Of a stretch of DNA of 64,000 nucleotides, positions 43,640 to 57,300 are shown piece after piece. The stretch spans positions 12,116,017-12,180,016 of the forward strand of contig NC_134509.1 of NCBI RefSeq assembly GCF_027942865.1, read 5' to 3'. The stretch comes from Odontesthes bonariensis (Eukaryota; Chordata; Actinopteri; Atheriniformes; Atherinopsidae). The notes below the pieces were generated by a model. It saw nothing but the letters and a program-made list of their open reading frames with translations, was not told the origin of the DNA and made no database searches. Both the position numbers and the translations under genes were made by a program. Numbering within the stretch: the first letter of the stretch is position 1; each line of letters begins with the position of its first letter.

Positions 43640-44428
43640 TTAAAGGATAACTGCGGTATTTTCAACATTAAGCCTCTTTTCTGAGTCGTCTGCAATGTTT
43701 TAGAACCCCCCTCACCGCTTTTTTGATGTTTACTGCTGTCTCCGGTATTTGCCTAATTTTGATTCATCTCAACCTGCTTCAGAATGGCAAGTCATATGCA
43801 TGTCCAAAAAGGTCCGTAAAAGCACCATAAACGTCCGTTTTCAAAATCATCAACTCACCGGAGTGGTTACTGGTGTGCACTGGTAATCCATATCAAATTT
43901 CGTTGCGAAAAGTTGCTTCTGTCGTGTTTTATTTGGCAGCTCGTTCATGCTCGAACTATTTTCTTAGCCACCTCACAGCCGTGGATAAACTTCCGCTCAG
44001 CAGTTGAATCTGACTTGCTATACTCCACACCATTGATGGCGATTGTTCATTGTCCTTCGGCATGTTTCGGTGACGGAGTAATATCAACGAACATCCAGTC
44101 TTCAATAGAACTCAATGGGATTTACAAAATGTCAAATAAAACACGACAGAAGCAACTTTTCGCAACGAAATTTGATATGGATTACCAGTGCACACCAGTA
44201 ACCACTCCGGTGAGTTGATGATTTTGAAAACGAACGTTTATGGTGCTTTTACGGACCTTTTTGGACATGCATATGACTTGCCATTCTGAAGCAGGTTGAG
44301 ATGAATCAAAATTAGGCAAACACCGGAGACAGCAGTAAACATCAAAAAAGCGGTGAGGGGGGTTCTAAAACATTGCAGACGACTCATAAAAGAGGCTTAA
44401 TGTTGAAAATACCGCAGTTATCCTTTAA
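43640..44428. mobile_element. TTAA-flanked long foldback element upstream of MYOZ2
   Basis: The ends are TTAAAGGATAACTGCGGT and its reverse complement, with TTAA at both borders. The arms are near-perfect inverted repeats of about 290-310 bp, with a spacer of roughly 200 bp in the middle (about 43930-44140). No reading frame of note. The first bases match the ends of the two other TTAA elements in the window, but the interiors are unrelated. Confidence 0.85.
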
Positions 44429-44903
44429 AAGCAGAATTCACCAAAGGCAATCTTTCAAATAGAGTCCAAAACCTACGTACCTTTATACACATGAGACTCT
44501 CAAGTCAGTGAAATGATTTGGAAAACACAATTATTTTCTAACGCGCTACAACAATTGGTGTGTGTGTGTGTGTTTGCCATGCACGTTTTCACACAAATTT
44601 GCATTTACACAAAGTCTCATAAAGTAATTACCACACTGAACCTGGGGCCATTCCATTCCATTACAGTCAATGACAAGAGAAAAATCCAGTCTGTCTGGGT
44701 TAAGCTTTTACCTAAATTTGCCTTACTAGAATGATACATGTTGGTACATGTATGTATTTTGAAAATGTTTTATGTAACAGACAATTAATAAGCTTATGTT
44801 ACTGAGTACCCACATAAGTTGCATCTTGTATAGATTTTTTTTTTTTTTTCTGTTGATATCTATAATCTCTTCTTGTTTTGTTGCCTGGACAGGAGACTGC
44901 ATC

Positions 44904-46632
44904 ATGGATCTCGGAAAGAAGCTCTGCACTCCAAAAGACATCATGTTGGAGGAGTTGTCACTACTTTCCAACAGAGGTTCCAGGCTTTTCAAAATGCGCC
45001 AGAGGAGATCTGAGAAATACACATTTGAAAGTATTCAAAACGAAGCAAATGCACTATTGAATGTAAGACATCTTGTCTGCATTGTTGATCCTTTCTTGTG
45101 TTTAAAATATTAGTTGTAATTACTCTCTTGCACAATACTGCGGCTCCCTGGAATTCTGGTGTTAGCGCCTCAACCCCATTTACAGAATAACTTTGTCAGG
45201 AAATGTGCTCTTTAAAAAAGTGTTACCACACATGGACGATAAGCGACATGTGCCTCATGCCTTTTTTATCCTGCTGCCAAATCTTGTGAGGGGCTGTTCA
45301 GGCACTTTGCTGAGGAGCTGCTCCCCTGTTTATCAGCACACATACGTGTGTCGTGGTACTGTTGCTAGTGCTTGTGTGTATATATATCTAAGCGCACACA
45401 AGATAATGTAACATTTGGTTTATTCTGTTTTGCAGAGTGATATTATGAATCAGAATACACACACAGTGGAGATTAACGTGATACCACCAGCCGATGGCAA
45501 TGCTGCTAATGCAGAAAACATCTCTTCAGGTAATTTTGCAGTTCAGTAAATCCAGTCCATCCAATTCCTTAATGAGAAGTCTTTTGGTAAACATGAAATG
45601 TACTCATACTGACAATGATTGACTTCATTGCTTTCTTCTGTAGACATTAGGCTAAAATTAAGACATTGCACTGCACACTGACAATTTATATCAACACCAC
45701 AGCCATAACAGCTGGTCTTATCGTAACTGGCAACTACTTTCCAATGATGAAGCCATAGAACTGTATGTAACTATGATTTAGCAATTCACTGAAGCAAACA
45801 AAGCCCTATATGTATTCTAAAATGCTTTGGAATCGTGTATCATCCTATCACAACACAGTATGTGATGAGCACACGCTCCAACTGTGCTATTTTAAGTCCC
45901 TAGATCATGATGATGGACAGCTTAGTCTGCCTGTGTTAAGTGTTTTCAAAGCACAGTATCTATTCTTAATCCCATCCACTTTAAGCTTTCATAAAAAGAG
46001 AGAAAGAAAGAAATGAGGCTAAAGAAAATAGTTCTGCATTCAGTGTAAGCCCCTGATCGCAAACCAAGCTGTCAGATCATTCTGTTGTAATATTAGAACA
46101 ATTATCTACAGTATCATTTCTCCTTGATTTATAAGTTTTGTTTATCTCCTCACAGACATGACTGACGAAAAGACAAATAGCACAACAATGCCCAAGTCCT
46201 ATCACTCGCCATGGGAGGAGGCCATCCTCCGTGACCCTGAACTCGCTGAAACGGTCCAACTCAGAATGCCAACGGCAGACCCACGACCAGAGCTCCCTGA
46301 ATACAAATGCTTCAACCGGTGAGGAAACTACAAGTAGAGTTGAATGGGTTAGTACAGGGTATAACACAGAGCAGAGTACCGTTCAATGTGTTGATTTTAA
46401 TTTCAGGGTTGCCACTCCTTTTGGTGGCTTTGACAAAACTACGAGAGGTATCACATTCAAGCTCCCCGAGGTAGACTTGAATCCACCACGATACCCGGAG
46501 CTCAATGAGTCGGCAATCAGGCGGCCCACCTTCAACAGGACAGCCCAGGGATGGATATCTGAGGGCACTCATCTCATCCTACCTACCATTACCCTGGAGC
46601 CCATAAATGTCCCAGAGTCTGATGACCTGTAG
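44904..46632 (+). CDS. myoz2: Myozenin-2 (calsarcin-1/FATZ-2)
   Basis: Myozenin-2 is a sarcomeric Z-disc protein that binds calcineurin, alpha-actinin and filamin. Coding exons are 44904-45062, 45436-45529, 46156-46318 and 46407-46632 (stop TAG), giving 213 residues; human has 264. Diagnostic stretches are [67 protein letters not shown] and [12 protein letters not shown]. The protein ends VPESDDL, the FATZ-type C-terminal PDZ-binding motif (human VPESEDL). The start is the ATG aligned with an internal methionine of human MYOZ2. Human has about 29 more residues before it, and the frame is open upstream to the acceptor at 44892, so an upstream coding exon could exist. The middle linker is shorter than in human. 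Confidence 0.93.
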
Positions 46633-47345
46633 ATGATTTTACCGGTTTCTGGCAACGTGAATCATGTTGCAGTATTTTCGCTTAGCCTATGACAACAAAA
46701 TAGTTGTGCAGATGTTATTACTTCCAAATATTTAAGATTTTATCCCATGCAATGAACAAAAGATACCAAATGATTTTGTTCTGGAATGAACTCTCATCTT
46801 TAGTGTGCACAGAAAAGAAAATGCACCCAGAGAAAATGATGTAAATAACAAGTGGAATGTACTATTCAGTAAATTATTCCACCAAGAGTGAAAACAAAGC
46901 TGTAAATCTTAACAATGTTGGACTGAAGTGATGAATATTTAATGTAAATAAAGACGACAACTTTTGTTTAGGTGGTACAAGAACAAAAAATGGAACATAT
47001 ATTTGGTTACCAATAGTGAGCACTTTTGGTAACAGTTTTGATTCAGTTTCATTTAGCACCAAGTCATGGCAAATGTCATCTCTGGGCATTTTACACAGAA
47101 AGTTTAAAACATTTTTTTTCTTTGAATATGCAGAGCCATGAATATATATTGGAGAATATGATTTACATATGATTGATAAATGCATCTCTAAATGAAACTT
47201 TTCATATTAGATTGAGAAATTTAGTGTGTATGAATATAAGTCTCTCTCCTCACATGCTCAGAAATAAGACTGTGTGTTTAATCAATACTTTAAGACACTG
47301 TGTTTTGTGCTATAGATTATAATGCAATAAAAGAAAAAACTGAAG
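46633..47345 (+). terminator. myoz2: MYOZ2 3' UTR with two poly(A) signals
   Basis: AATAAA occurs at 46947-46952 and again at 47326-47331. The second is followed by an A-rich stretch. Either could end the transcript. Confidence 0.6.
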
Positions 47346-48599
47346 TTTTGCCTTTCGGACAGTGGTAAAAGAGAGAGGAAGAGACACGGGGCAGGAACAA
47401 AAGTGTGTAAAGCTCTGTAGGACTGGTTTCAGAGTTACTGGAAACTTAGACAGAAACTGAGCAAAAGCTCAGTACTCTAAAGAATGTGCATGTCATCCAC
47501 ATAGAACTGTCTCCAAAGGAGGAAACAATATCTTATCATTATCATTTGTTTTTGTGTCACCAATCTTAGCGTGTGAATCTTTTTTTTCCAACATAATATG
47601 TAAGTTTAGGGTGATCTTAGTGCAGCCAAAGGAAGTTTGTTCTAATAAAATACTGAGCTGAAACTGTATGCCACATAACTGCCTCTTATGGTGGCCATGC
47701 ACAGAGATTTGCAGCCGCAGTGAGGCTTGATAACTCACAGAAAACTGGATGGAAAGATATAAAACAGACACATCTCTAAAAATAACCTTAAGAACATTAG
47801 CATCGAGTTTGACAGCTCATCTGAAAAGAGTTCAGATCAGCCAAATCCAGCAGGAGAAATATGAGGCATATTTTTTTTCAGACTTTATAAATAATTCCAA
47901 AAATCCTTCCTGTGTACCAAGAGAGGCTTTTTTGTGTTTCAGTAACAGAATGTGTCACGCTGGAAAAATATGAATGACTGACCGTTAAAAGATAGACAAA
48001 GACTCATGCAGTTATACTGTGCGTATGTACATTCGTCCATCCTCTCAGACTGCACATCCATATCTTCTCCACATATTTGTTTAGTTAAGTTCTAAATATA
48101 TGAACATAAATGTGCTGTCAGATTTGAAATGTTGTCTCCTCAAATCTATTTGGCAGACATAAACTTAAACCCAGCCTTACCCTAACCTTAAAACATATCC
48201 CCATGTTATGGGTCTTGCTTTTTTAGGTTGTATAAGGAAGACACGCCTTTCTGAGACTGCGTAAACCGATTCAGGTCCGCAAAACACAAGCACCACCTTG
48301 TCCTCAAGCTTTGCAAGTAATTAGATTTTATTTTCAATCACAATCCTTTCTGAAATTTTAAATTCAGTAACTGTTTGACGGTGAACTCAGTATTGACCAA
48401 ACTATATTTTTTTCTGTTTTTTTTTTAGTTCTGCCTGGACCTCGAGCGTAAAATGCACAATCATAAATGTAAGATGCATTCTTCAAACAAAGGGAGACCA
48501 GCAGCAGTGTTCTATTTATCTATTTATCACTCGCTTCCAGTCATGTGGGGGGAAGAAAGTTAATTCTCTTTTAGTTCTAAGGTTTTACGTATCAGAATA

Positions 48600-48921
48600 T
48601 AATAAAGTCATCTGGTCCAACCAATTTCAATCTTCTTTACAATGTTGCTTCAGTTCATTGAGGTTTGCAGGCATTTGTTCATGCACAACTCTCTTAAGGT
48701 CCCACCAGAGCATTTCAGCCAGGTTGAGGACCTTGAGGGGCCATTGCAACACCTCAATTCTTTACTCTTTTCAGCCAATCGGTTAAGTCTCTGCTGTTTT
48801 TGGGATCATTTTCCTGTTGAATAACTTCAGCCAAGCTTTAACCCTCAGACAGATGGCCCCATATTTTATTTCTAGAATACTTTGGTATACAGAGGAGTTC
48901 ATGGTCAACTTAATGACTACA
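48600..48921 (-). mobile_element. Tc1-like element remnant, left part (transposase 3' end)
   Basis: Read on the minus strand this is the C-terminal part of a Tc1-type transposase (the NLAEMLWWDLK-like region and beyond). It is the same family as 52600-53450. The element resumes at about 50205 after a LINE insertion. Confidence 0.75.
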
Positions 48922-50204
48922 ATACCTCTAAAATACTCAAGTTGGCTTTATTAAATGTTAGGTCTTTAGCTGGGAAAACATTTTTAATTAATGATTTTAT
49001 CACTGAGCACACCCTGGATTTTATGTTTTTAACTGAAACTTGGTTAGACCAAAATAACAGTGCTGCTGTTCTCATTGAGTCGACCCCTCCTGGTTACAGC
49101 TTTATCAGCGAGGCCAGAGTGAGCAGGAGAGGAGGAGGGGTGGCAGTCTTATTTAATGAATCATTTCAGTTATCTCCTGGAAGTTTTCAGTCCTTTGAAT
49201 ATGTGGCTGTACAGCTGAAGGCCTCATCCAGAGCCCTGTTTCTGAATGTTTACAGGCCCCCCAAATACTGTGCAGACTTTTTTGATGACCTCAATGAACT
49301 GCTGTCTATGATCTGTGTTGAGTTTGACTGTAATTATTGTTGGTGATTTTAACATCCATGTGGACAACCCTCAGGACAAAGGGACAAAAGACCTGAGTAA
49401 CACTCTGGACAACTTTGGGCTGACTCAGCATGTAACAGAGGCCACGCACAACAGGGGCCACACTCTAGACTTACTGATCTCTAAGGGTCTGAGCATTTCA
49501 AAGGTTACTGTGTCTGATGTGGGCCTGTCTGATCATTCCTGTGTTTTCTTTGAGAGTACGATTTCACTGTACACAAATGTCTCAACAGCAGTGATCTCTA
49601 AACGGTGTATAACTGAAAACAGTAGTGAGATCTTTAACCAGGTCTTCTCTTTAACACCTGCCCTGTCCGGGGTTTCAGTCAATGAGCTTGTCAGTAGCTT
49701 CAATGCTAAAATGTTAAATGTTATGGATGCTATTGCTCCCATCAAGGTGAAAGTTATCTCTGAAAGGAAGAAGTCTCCATGGCCAAATTCCACACTGGTG
49801 AAAAATGGGAAAAGAGAGTGTCGGAAAGCTGAGCGCAGATGGAGAAAAACAAATCTCCAGGTTCATTATAACATCTATAAAGAGAAACTTCACTCTTATA
49901 ATTTACAACTGAGGAATGCAAGAAAGTCCTACTTCTCTGACATCATCACCAAAAACAGTCATAATACTCTGGCCTTAATTGCTACAGTTGACAGGCTAAC
50001 AAACCGTCCTGTGTTAGTGGCAACTGAACTTCATTCCACCATGGCCTGCAATGACTTTGCCAAATTCTTCACAGACAAAATCCGAAATATTAGACAAGCA
50101 GTTGGTACAACAGCAGCAGGTTCAACATATGTACCATGTCCACCGAAAACCCGTTTAAACACCATAACACAGTTCCAACCCATTAAGAGCAAGCTTTTTA
50201 ATAT
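48922..50204 (+). mobile_element. LINE endonuclease fragment inserted in a Tc1-like element
   Basis: Two overlapping frames (ending 49346 and 50208) encode the apurinic-type endonuclease of a non-LTR retrotransposon. Visible motifs are LALLNVRSLAGK, FLTETWLD, RRGGGVAV, VYRPP, IVGDFNIHVD, HTLDLLIS and SDHS. A frame change occurs at about 49325. The fragment stops in the linker before the reverse transcriptase. A 3'-truncated insertion like this is not the usual product of target-primed insertion. The clade is probably L2/CR1-like, by motif style only. Confidence 0.85.
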
Positions 50205-50740
50205 ATGACCCATCCACCACCGTGCTTGACAGCTGGTAGGTCGTTTTTGAGCTGATCTGCTGTTTGGTTTTCACCGAAGTTGGTGCTGATAATTATGACC
50301 AACCATATCCACTTTGATCGATTCTGCCCAAAGGACATTGTTCCAGTCTTGTGGTTTGTTCAGCTGCAACTTTGCAAACCTAATCTGTGCTGCGATGTTC
50401 TTTTTTAGAGAGATGAGAATTTCTCCTGCAACCCTTCCAAACAAGCTATACTTGTTCAGTCTTTTTCCAATTATTCTGTCATTGACTTTAACATTTAACA
50501 AGCCAACTGAGGCCTGTAGAGTCTGAGATGTAGCTCTTGTGTTTTTTTGCACTTTCTATGAGCATTGCATGATATGTCCTTGGGGTGAATTTGGTAGGAC
50601 GTCCATTCCTGGGAAAACTGATAACTATCTTGAATGTTTTCCACCTGTGATTTCTCTAAGATCATATCTGCTGTCTTTTCTCATTGCTATTGTTTACACT
50701 TTACAGTGAAGCTATGAACGTACTCCTTTCACGTTAAAAA
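50205..50740 (-). mobile_element. Tc1-like element remnant, right part (transposase 5' half)
   Basis: The minus strand encodes RATSQTLQASVGLLNVKVND, KRLNKYSLFGRVAG and RFAKLQLNKPQDW, followed by VLWAES where active Tc1-type transposases have an aspartate (VLWTDE). The copy is dead by frameshifts and by loss of this acidic residue. It joins in sequence with 48600-48921. Confidence 0.8.
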
Positions 50741-51299
50741 AAAAAACTTTCCTCTACCCTATGTGGATGAGCTAAAATCTTGGTGGCTGAAGACTCAAAA
50801 ATTAGTGTCACTTTTGCTGACTCCAGCTTGCATCAGCCTCTCTTAGTCTTCCTGTCTACACTTATAACCTGCTAAGCTCTGCAGCCTTTCCCCTGCCAGG
50901 CCCTCCATCTGCCCCAATTTTTACTCTTCCCATCTTTACTGCAGCATGGGAGTCCCACAGACAGAGTCAATAGATTTATGCCTTTTTGAAAGACAAAAAA
51001 AAAGGTCACTTGCACCACTGCAGCTGTAAGATAAATATATGATGCCCTCGTGTCACTTGTACAGGTATACCTGCCATATTTACACATTTGTCGTTTTTCC
51101 CTATTTAAACTGTTAAACACAGAAATCTGTGTATTCTTCTTGTGTATTTGACATTTCAGTGAGAGCGTTCACAAAAATAGGAAGGGGTTAGTCCCCATAG
51201 TGCTGCATGATTATGAAACCAGTGCAGTCATGTGATGTCTTCTCTCATCATCATCATGACAAGTTGGAAGTCTGACCTTCCGCTTGCACGCAGTTTTCC

Positions 51300-51694
51300 A
51301 TGCAGGGATTGAAGATTACAATACAGCAGCAATGCACTTGAGGCTTCACTAGGGGCGGAGTTTGACCCTTCAAGTCTCAAAACATCACTAATCCGCCTCG
51401 GAAATTCAGATACAGGCCATCATCGGGTCCGCTTCTGCGAAAAAGGGAGGAATTTCTACCAAAACAACGCGGTCATTCCCCATCCGTGCGGCATCACGCT
51501 GAGACCCGGGCTGCCGCTGCTGTGTGTGTCGTAGGAGTTAGGAATGCTGTACGGTTAGTGCGGTACATGCGTCCGGTCATATCTGCAGTCGTTTCCATCC
51601 AGTCTTATTTTCAGCATTCGGGGAGAAGTGGTGGGATTTGCGCGTTCACAGCTGGACCGCCCCGAGCCTCCAGCGGAGGCAGCTATCCTGGAAG
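51300..51694 (+). promoter_or_regulatory. usp53: CpG-rich promoter region and probable USP53 first exon
   Basis: This is the only clearly GC- and CpG-rich stretch between MYOZ2 and USP53. It ends in CCTGGAAG|GTGAGCG, a strong splice donor at 51695. It lies upstream of the first USP53 coding exon on the same strand. The span and start site are estimates. Confidence 0.55.
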
Positions 51695-52599
51695 GTGAGC
51701 GCAGAACACTTGTTTTCTCCAAGCGTGAATGCAAGTTGCGGCATATTTATGATACTGTGGCTGAGCAGGGGCTGCTCACATGTAGAGTCCATCGTGAGGC
51801 TGTTGTAACATTGGCAGCATGTCTCCCACTGTCGGAGCGCTCTCGCATTCGAAGCTTTTAGGGGCTTTAAGGCACAAAAACAGATGATCGGCTCATCAAA
51901 TCCCGTTCAAAAAAGGATGCATGCCTTCTGCTTGAACCTGACAACGAGGATGGTCGTTTATGTCAGACCTCTTAGGCCAATACAGACATCACATGGTTTG
52001 TGCTTAATACACCAGTGGAGGCTTCAGATGACTCTCCACATTTTCACAAATGTTGGGACTGCATGGAACATGTTTTTGGGAACAAAACGCGACTTCAGCA
52101 GTCTTTGAACATACAAACTACAGTTACTAAAACAACTTAAGTATAGATGTAGACAGAACACAGTCGCATCAGATCAAGATGAAGATTATTCAGTTGTTGC
52201 CGAGCGTGGGAACAGGTTATGTCATGATGTTTTACAGTAAAAAGTCTTCTGTTCGATGTTTTTATGGTGGTGAGGTCAAGTCACGAGTTTACATTTGGCG
52301 TTAAGGTAGCTTGAAGTTCAACTTAATGTCATTTGCAGATAGTCAACCTGCTGTTTCTGTTAATTTTCTTTGGCCGCATCATGGAACGATGCATTGTAAG
52401 ATCATGTGCAGGTTACATGAAGTACATTGCAAAGGAATGCTTCACCCAGTCAAGCGAAAGAGAACATATGTCCTCTTTCAGTTCTAAGCCTGGACTTTAC
52501 CAGGTGTAAAAACATATAGTATAATATATATTTGTAATATACATATAACCTCAGATGAACGAAAAAAAACGATTGAAATGAGTCATGTATTTTACAAAA

Positions 52600-53450
52600 C
52601 TAAGCCAAAATGCAGAAGCAGTGTGTGAAAGTCCACCCTGAATGTTTCCTTACAAATGAAGAAAAATTGAGTAAATTGCCACCAGGTGTTGCAAATCAGC
52701 TGCACTGGATTAACTGAACATTAGCAGGTGTGAGCACTCCAATAACAATGGCGGCTTCAGTTTGCTGGTCTGGAGCATTCAGGTGTGTGTTAATGCAATG
52801 CTAAGAGGGAAAGACATCAGTATTGATTTTAAAGAGGCAAACTGTTGCTGACCATCAACCTGGGAAGGGCCATAAAGCAATTTCCAAACAATCTGGAGTC
52901 CACCATTCTACAGTGAGAAAGATTATCCTCAAGTGGAAAACATCCAAGGCAGACGTTAGTCTTCCCTGGAGTTGCATCCCAGAAAGCCTTGAAATGCTCA
53001 AAGAAATTCTCTACAGTCTTCAGTGTCGGCATGCTAGATGTTAAAGTTGATGACAGTACAATTAGAAAAAGACTGAAAAAGTAAGGCTTTTTGAGGCTAC
53101 AGTCGGCAGGAGAAAGTCTCTCCTCTCTAAAAAGAGTATGGTATAGCAAAGTATTCTAGAGTCAAATGTGAGGCCATCTGTCCGACAGCTAATGCTTGAC
53201 TCAAACTGGGTCATGCAACAAGAGAGTGATCCCAAACACGGCAGCATGTCTACAATGAAATCAATGACAAAGTAAAGAATCAAGACCTCAACCTGATTGA
53301 AATATTGCGGTGGGACCTTAGAGAGCCGTGAAGAAATGAATGCTTGCAAACTTTAATGAACTGACTAAATATTATAAAGAACAGTGGATCAAACTGATCA
53401 CATCAAACTGATGTAAGAGACTCAACGTCATATTGAAAAGGATTACTTCA
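52600..53450 (+). mobile_element. Tc1-like transposon remnant, sense orientation
   Basis: The plus strand starts with a Tc1-type DNA-binding helix-turn-helix (GKGHKAISKQSGVHHSTVRK, then IILKWKT). Later parts are degenerate: recognisable traces include QESDPKH-like and DLNLIEILRWDL-like stretches in shifted frames. It is inactive. It sits in the presumed first intron of USP53. Confidence 0.8.
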
Positions 53451-54342
53451 AGTTATTGCCATCTAAAGATGGTTCTATGTGCTATTATGGGTTGTAGTGA
53501 GTTTATCACTCATTGCTTCAGCCTTTTGATTTAGTTTTCGTTTTAAAACGGAGCCACGGGGTAAAATGTCACATCTTTATTGCTATATTTACCTAACTTA
53601 AACACCTGGGAAGAATAAGATTTTAATTTTTTTAATGTATGGAAATAAAACCTGAAAACTGAGAGAGATTGTACTTTTGCTCTCACATGGCTGTATCATA
53701 ATAGTAATGATCCAATTATATACGAAGAACACAGGAGAATAATCTGTTCTTTTCATAATTAATTCTAACAAAGGATTCTGAAAACTTTGACTTTCTGTTT
53801 TTGGCTGGAAGACTCAAATCTAGCTTTTTGTCTAGCTTACTGTCTGATCCTCTTTTTCATTCCCCACATTTAGTCTAGCTGCCATTCAATGTCCACTAGC
53901 ACATGTCTGAGGCTGCCCTGCGGCTGATCCTGACGATGCTTTCCACAAACCACCGCGGTGGTGCGTGGGGATGAAATGGATGGAGCCCATAGCCAGGCCA
54001 ACACACCAGCGCCAATGTCCCGGGATGTCAAGCTGCAGCAAGTCTCCCCCCAACTCTGGAGAAGGTAGCTGGCAAAATTCATCTGGCATTTGACCAAATC
54101 AGTCATTTGGATAAGTAACATAATGAAAAGCGATGTGGATTAACAGAATTATCATCCGGGGCCTCAATTACGTCACGAATGAATCCTCTATTCATGAATA
54201 TGATTGCCCTGAAATTTACAGGATTTAGCATGTTTGTATGTACATTATTGTTTGATATTGAGTGCATGTTATTTTAAAAGATGCAAAGACACAGGCGATG
54301 CGTGTCTAAAACTGCTTTTCATTAGCTGCAGGCTCTAACTCC

Positions 54343-57300
54343 ATGTCATGGGTGAAGATGTTCAAGAAACCTGGAGGAGGCCTGAAGAAATCCTACCAGC
54401 CTGGGAGCATGCTGTCTCTCGCACTCACAAAAGGTCTGCTGAACGAGCCCGGGCAGAATAGCTGCTTCCTCAACAGCGCAGTTCAGGTGGGAATACTTGG
54501 AATTTCTGATATATTCTAAAATACTGAGTACTTCACGTACGACACCAATTACAAAACCGTGTCAGCATTCACGTCTCTTGTAAATGCAGCGTTAATCACT
54601 GATTTTCAACCACAATAAAGAGTAATCTCAACGAATTTTAAAGCTTCAAAAGAATGTTCTCGATTTTTAGCAGGCCCAACCGTGCATGTATGGGTTAGTG
54701 AGAGCTGCGTAGACCCCACACACACCACCGACTCAAAGTAATTAGCTGAAAATTAGTGATAGCTGAGTAAGCTGCTGTGTTCAGTGTTAAAGCTCAGTGG
54801 GTATGGCAGTACTTACATTCTTTACACATTACATAAAAGCTGAGATGCAGCGATCAATTTACCTGTGACCAGAATCAGCTGATCGTCAGCTTGATCAACC
54901 ATGACTGCTGACCAGCCAGTCAGCCCCACATTTATCTGACTGTCGAATTCTGAACAGTAGTTAAGAGGACGCCGAGCTTTCAGTTTGAAGTGTCCGTACG
55001 GGTTAGGGTTACTTGGACAATGAAAACAGACCATCACCGTGCTCATCAATTGCAGACATATGAGGGCAAAAATCAAATGTACTTAACCCCACTTAAAAAA
55101 CTTTAAAAGAAAGATTTAAGTTTCAGTTCTTAATGTTGCGCTGTTGTAAAACATTCACAGGTTCTTTGGCAGCTGGACATTTTCCGAAGAAGTCTGAGGC
55201 AGCTCTCGGGCCACTTTTGTCTCGGTGATGCTTGCATTTTCTGCGCTTTAAAGGTATGCCACATAGGATGTTGTTTTAAAACGAAGTAAGAAAATGTGCT
55301 GATTTCAAATTTCACAATAATTTTTTCAAGTGTAGACGTTTAAATGCTTCTCATAGCCAAGCGAATGCCTTTCTGTTTCAGAGCATATTCAGCCAGTTTC
55401 AGCAGAGCAGAGAGCGCGTCCTCCCCTCCGACAGCCTGCGGAACGCCCTCGCTGAAACTTTTAAGGATGAGCAGCGCTTCCAACTCGGCCTGATGGATGA
55501 TGCTGCTGAGTGCTTTGTATGATGTGGCTTTGGTTTTTAATCAAAAATGATAACCAGTGGACCTTTTCTCCGTAACTGTGGATTATAGAATGTTATGGTT
55601 CGTCCTATAATCTGGCAGTAAAGGGCTGTAAAAAGAAACAGATGTTAGAGGCCATTGTTAAAGTACTTAAACTCTGCTCAAAGGTCAGTTTCAGTGTTTT
55701 CCTGGTTAAGATGATTGAAGTCTTTTTGCTCAGCTCCTATTTTTATTTCATTAAACTGATTGGGGGTGGGGGTCAATTACTTTAGGCCAAATAGTCTATC
55801 TGCTTTTGTATTTCTGTTGCCATAGTATGATGGGATGTGTGGTGTTTGTCGCCATGTACTGAAAATCAGCTCCGTATCTGCTCTTATTTCGTACATATAG
55901 GAGAACATTCTGGAGCGGATTCATTTGCACATCGTTTCAGACGCGGCGACTGATGCTTGTTCATCCAAATCCTGCATTACCCATCAGAAGTTTGCAATGA
56001 TGCTTTATGAGCAGGTAACATCAGCGCTTCTAAATTATACTGAATTGTATAGATTGAACACTGAAAATGTAACACTAAGAAGAATGATAAAGGCTCATCC
56101 AGCTGTTGTAACTAAATGTAAACTTAGAAAGTCTCTGAATCTAGAAAAGGTACGCAGTAAAATAATGCACGCCATTTGTTTACAGTTTGTGTGCCGTTGT
56201 TGTGGCGCATCTTCAGACCCGCACCCATTCACAGAGTTTGTACATTATGTCTCTACCACTGCTTTATGGTGAGTATTCAACTTACTGCCATGCCTTTAAA
56301 ACTGGGACACAAAAATCAGATAAAAGAATAGAAATAAATGTGATGATTAAAAAAATAATTTGGTCTTAGAAAAGTAATTTGCCCTCCAGTCATTCAGAAG
56401 GCACAACTTAAATCATTAAATAAGCGTTTTCCATCGCATGATGGTCACTTTGATGTCAAGTGCAACACAGTAAATGTGTTCAGCTACAACTTCTACCTCA
56501 ATATCAAGATAATGGAGTGATATAAATTTCTTCTTTGGAAATTTCTTGGAAGCCATTCCTGATCTATCTTACGCTGATATGTTGGTCAGTTTGTGTCCAA
56601 TAAGCAAACATTTGAGATATGAAATAATTGTTATTAGATTCAGGATTTTTCAGTATGGGGGGGTTTATAGAGAGCTAATTCAACATTTATAATGAAAAAA
56701 CATATTGTTCTTCATACTTGTCTGGAAGACTTTGCAGTGGTTTTTAAGGGTTTCCACACCCTGTTTACAAAGGAGAGAGGAAAGAATATTAACTGTGATA
56801 ACAAACACGCACATGCATTTGGATGTTGAAAAAATTGTGGCCTATCAACACACTTCCTGTCTTCTTGCACAGCCAACAGGTGGAACACATGTTGGGGAAG
56901 AACGAGCGGCTCAAGTCAGACATGTTCGGAGAACTGCTGCAGGCAGCAAACAGCACAGCTGACCTCCGAAGCTGCCCAGTATGTTATACATTCACTGTCA
57001 AGTTTCTATTTGAATGTTCTTGTTAATAAATTCTTTGAAGGAAGGTAGCTCATTGTTTCTTCTTCTTATGCTTTTTAGCTGAACATTGAACAGAATTCAT
57101 GTGTTAGTAAAAGCTTTTCTTTAAAGACAGCTATAAATTAAAAAAATTTTTTTTAAATACCTTAAATGATCAGTTTAACTGTTAGCATGGTGCTGTAGGG
57201 TGGACAAAACAACAAAAAAAGGATTTTAAGTGTGCAGGGTACACTCTGTGCTTACCGCTGTGGCGCTGTACTTGAAGCGGCAGGAAAGAAATGGTGCCAA

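Noticed and set aside
53870-54121. Minus-strand frame of 83 codons upstream of the first USP53 coding exon
   Set aside because: No motif or splice support; it may be part of an untranslated USP53 exon or unique intron sequence.
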